From an uncultured Spirochaetaceae bacterium (lineage in GTDB: Bacteria; Spirochaetota; Spirochaetia; Sphaerochaetales; Sphaerochaetaceae), in contig CAMKAB010000036.1 in the NCBI GenBank assembly GCA_946410375.1, positions 1 to 7,842 of the forward strand: a stretch of DNA of 7,842 nt, written 5' to 3'. Every line of letters starts with the position of its first letter. Positions within the stretch are counted from its first letter, which is position 1. This document shows, piece after piece, positions 6,487 through 7,842 of this stretch. The notes beneath the pieces are model-generated. The model saw only the letters and a program-made list of their open reading frames with translations. It searched no databases and had not been told where the DNA came from. The position numbers and the translations under genes were made by a program.

Positions 6487-6692
6487 ATGCCGCTTTAGCG
6501 CGTAAGATGTTAGGCTGCAATGTTATGCCCGCTCTCATGCGGGGATGAATACCGCTTTAGCGCGTAAGATGTTAGACTGCAACGTTATGCCTGCTCTCAT
6601 GCGGAGGTGAATACCGCTTTAGGGCGTAAGATTTTAGACTGCAATGTTATGCCCGCTCTCATGCGGAGGTGAATACTGCTTTAGCGTGTAAG
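6469..6692. repeat. 62-bp tandem repeat, 3.6 copies, overlapping the end of the peptidase gene
   Basis: Units start at 6469, 6531, 6593 and 6655; the fourth stops matching after about 38 bp. Copies differ at only a few positions. Unit 1 includes the final six codons of the peptidase gene. Each later unit keeps that gene end: ALMRG-stop in unit 2 and ALMRR-stop in units 3 and 4. Because 62 is not a multiple of three, the array is not a coding repeat. Every unit has GCGG, nine bases, then CCGC (CTGC in unit 4), a small hairpin, and units 3 and 4 contain GGAGGTGA, a strong SD-like string with no start codon at the right distance. No T-rich terminator was found after the gene. Confidence 0.92.
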
Positions 6693-6707
6693 AGCTTTGA
6701 ATTAAGG

Positions 6708-6802
6708 AACTCTGATCAATGTCAGCTGCGCTGAAACGGATAGCATAAGCAGATTGTTTTTTGAAAGGTAACTATGATCAATTTCGGCTGCGCTGAAACG
6801 GA
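6708..6802. repeat. 33-bp element, two copies 62 bp apart
   Basis: 6708-6740 and 6770-6802 match at 30 of 33 positions, and the 29 bp between them are unrelated. Each copy contains TGATCA and a hairpin: TCAGC/GCTGA in copy 1, TTTCGGC/GCTGAAA with one G-T wobble in copy 2, both with loop TGC. The substitution keeps pairing possible, which hints at an RNA or DNA hairpin. The sequence differs from the upstream tandem unit. Confidence 0.8.
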
Positions 6803-6823
6803 GTATAGCTACCACGTTTTCAG

Positions 6824-6861
6824 ATGCGCGGCAAACAGTTTGCAAACATTGAAATGCGCGG
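6824..6861. promoter_or_regulatory. Palindrome flanked by short direct repeats, candidate operator
   Basis: GCAAACAGTTTGC (6831-6843) is a perfect 13-bp palindrome with a one-base centre. ATGCGCGG occurs directly before it (6824-6831) and again at 6854-6861. It lies about 140 bp before the Na/Pi cotransporter start. The remaining spacer, 6862-6984, shows no gene and no convincing promoter. Confidence 0.35.
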
Positions 6862-6984
6862 GTCGGTTTTGTACGTGACACCTTGCGTATTTTTTGGAAT
6901 ACCGAAACATAAAGCGAAAATGATTAAACAGATAAGGACTCCAAGGTAGAAATTTTTTGAGAATTTTGTTATTTTTTAACCATC

Positions 6985-7842
6985 ATGGATGTACAAGTTA
7001 TAGAGTCTGTTTTAATTCTTTTTTCCGGTATCGGAATTTTTTTGATTGCATGTTCAATGCTGTCCGATAACTTGCAGGCTGTGAGCAGCGGAACGCTCAG
7101 GCGTCTTTTCTTTAAAGCTTCAAACAGTAAAATGCTCGGAGTGGGAATAGGAGTGGTTGGAACTGCGGCAATACAAAGTTCCGGAGCTACGTCCGTTATG
7201 GCGATAGGCTTTGTGAACGCGGGAATCATGACGTTGAAACAAGCCGCAACAATTCTGTACGGAGCAAGCATCGGAACGACAATAACCGGTCAGATTGTGG
7301 CTTTGGGGCTTATAGCGGGAGAGAGCGTTTCAACAAGCGTTATTTTTTCTTCCCTGGCGGGGTTCGGCGCGCTTCTGATGCTTTTTGCAAAAAGCGATAA
7401 GTATAAAAAAATGGGTGGAATTATCGCCGGTTTCGGTATGCTTTTCGTCGGACTGGAGTCTATGAGTTCTTCAATGTCCGTCTTCGCTCAAAAAGAATCG
7501 GTGAAAACGCTTATCGCTTCGGTCAATAATCCGTTTTTTTTAATTGTAATCGGCGTAATATTAACCGCCATAGTTCAAAGCAGTTCGGTTACGAGCAGTA
7601 TTGCGATAACGATGCTTGTGTCGGGGCTGATAGATCTGGACCAGGGGATATACTTAGTGCTTGGAGCGAATATCGGAACATGTTCCGTGGCGATTCTTTC
7701 GTCTCTGACCGGATCGGCTAATGCAAAGAGAACAGCGCTGATTCTTTTAATGCTGAAGACGTTCGGTGTGATAGTTTTCGTTCTCCTGCAGTTCCTGATT
7801 TCAATGCTGACTCCCGGAGTTTTCACCTATGCCGGGATTTTG
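6985..7842 (+). CDS. Na/Pi cotransporter family protein (partial, 3' end outside window)
   Basis: Inner-membrane protein of the NptA/PF02690 family, expected to couple sodium to phosphate uptake or export. The 286 visible residues carry the two signature repeats: QSSGATS (64-70) followed by GASIGTT (93-99), and QSSSVTSS (198-205) followed by GANIGT (227-232). Around them are hydrophobic segments at about 8-26, 51-81, 87-112, 118-135, 144-160, 183-214, 222-241 and 249-274. Bacterial members often run past 500 residues with a C-terminal PhoU-like domain, which would lie outside the window. ATG 6985 is the first good start, because an in-frame TGA is at 6958. There is no Shine-Dalgarno site near it; the nearest purine-rich string (AAGG, 6943-6946) is about 40 bases away. 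Confidence 0.9.
   Translation, partial: MDVQVIESVLILFSGIGIFLIACSMLSDNLQAVSSGTLRRLFFKASNSKMLGVGIGVVGTAAIQSSGATSVMAIGFVNAGIMTLKQAATILYGASIGTTITGQIVALGLIAGESVSTSVIFSSLAGFGALLMLFAKSDKYKKMGGIIAGFGMLFVGLESMSSSMSVFAQKESVKTLIASVNNPFFLIVIGVILTAIVQSSSVTSSIAITMLVSGLIDLDQGIYLVLGANIGTCSVAILSSLTGSANAKRTALILLMLKTFGVIVFVLLQFLISMLTPGVFTYAGIL

Noticed and set aside
6469..6802. Possible CRISPR array (repeats ending in GAAAC, regular spacing)
   Set aside because: The 62-bp units are repeated over their full length with no variable spacers, the 33-bp element has only two diverged copies, and no cas gene is present.
6702..6815. 37-codon minus-strand frame from GTG over the 33-bp repeats
   Set aside because: The two repeat copies are read in different frames (62 is not a multiple of three), so the repeat is not conserved as protein.

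Overview
The window (7,842 bases) looks like ordinary chromosome of a diderm bacterium. The patatin-like protein has a signal peptide and a C-terminal Omp85-type barrel, so an outer membrane is expected. The lipoprotein has a relaxed lipobox (FSSC, Phe at -3) of the kind spirochaetes tolerate. I lean towards a Treponema-like spirochaete of moderate GC, but this is inference and is not proven by any marker gene here. No rRNA, tRNA, transposase, integrase or CRISPR array is visible.

Layout. 1-500 (minus): the 5' part of a three-helix membrane protein whose acidic tail is built from 13-residue repeats and runs off the left edge. 560-1705 (plus): a dGTPase-family HD phosphohydrolase. 1782-3986 (plus): a patatin-like phospholipase fused to an outer-membrane barrel (type Vd autotransporter / PlpD-FplA group), possibly co-transcribed with the dGTPase. 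3987-4317: a convergent intergenic region with a strong bidirectional terminator and a small family of related repeats in both orientations. 4318-5121 (minus): an unrecognised lipoprotein with a clear promoter that seems to give a leaderless mRNA. 5122-5310: divergent promoter region with a perfect palindrome. 5311-6486 (plus): an M20 metallopeptidase of the YgeY type. 6469-6984: repeat-rich spacer, with 62-bp tandem repeats that begin inside the end of the peptidase gene, then a 33-bp element repeated at the same 62-bp distance, then an operator-like palindrome. 6985-7842 (plus): the first 286 codons of a Na/Pi cotransporter family protein, cut by the right edge.

The genes do not form one pathway: they cover nucleotide pool control, lipid hydrolysis at the surface, an envelope lipoprotein, amidohydrolysis and phosphate transport. 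Three genes have clear Shine-Dalgarno sites (560, 1782, 5311) and three do not (500, 5121, 6985). I see no convincing new multi-gene system. The most unusual material is in the repeats and the small regulatory sites.
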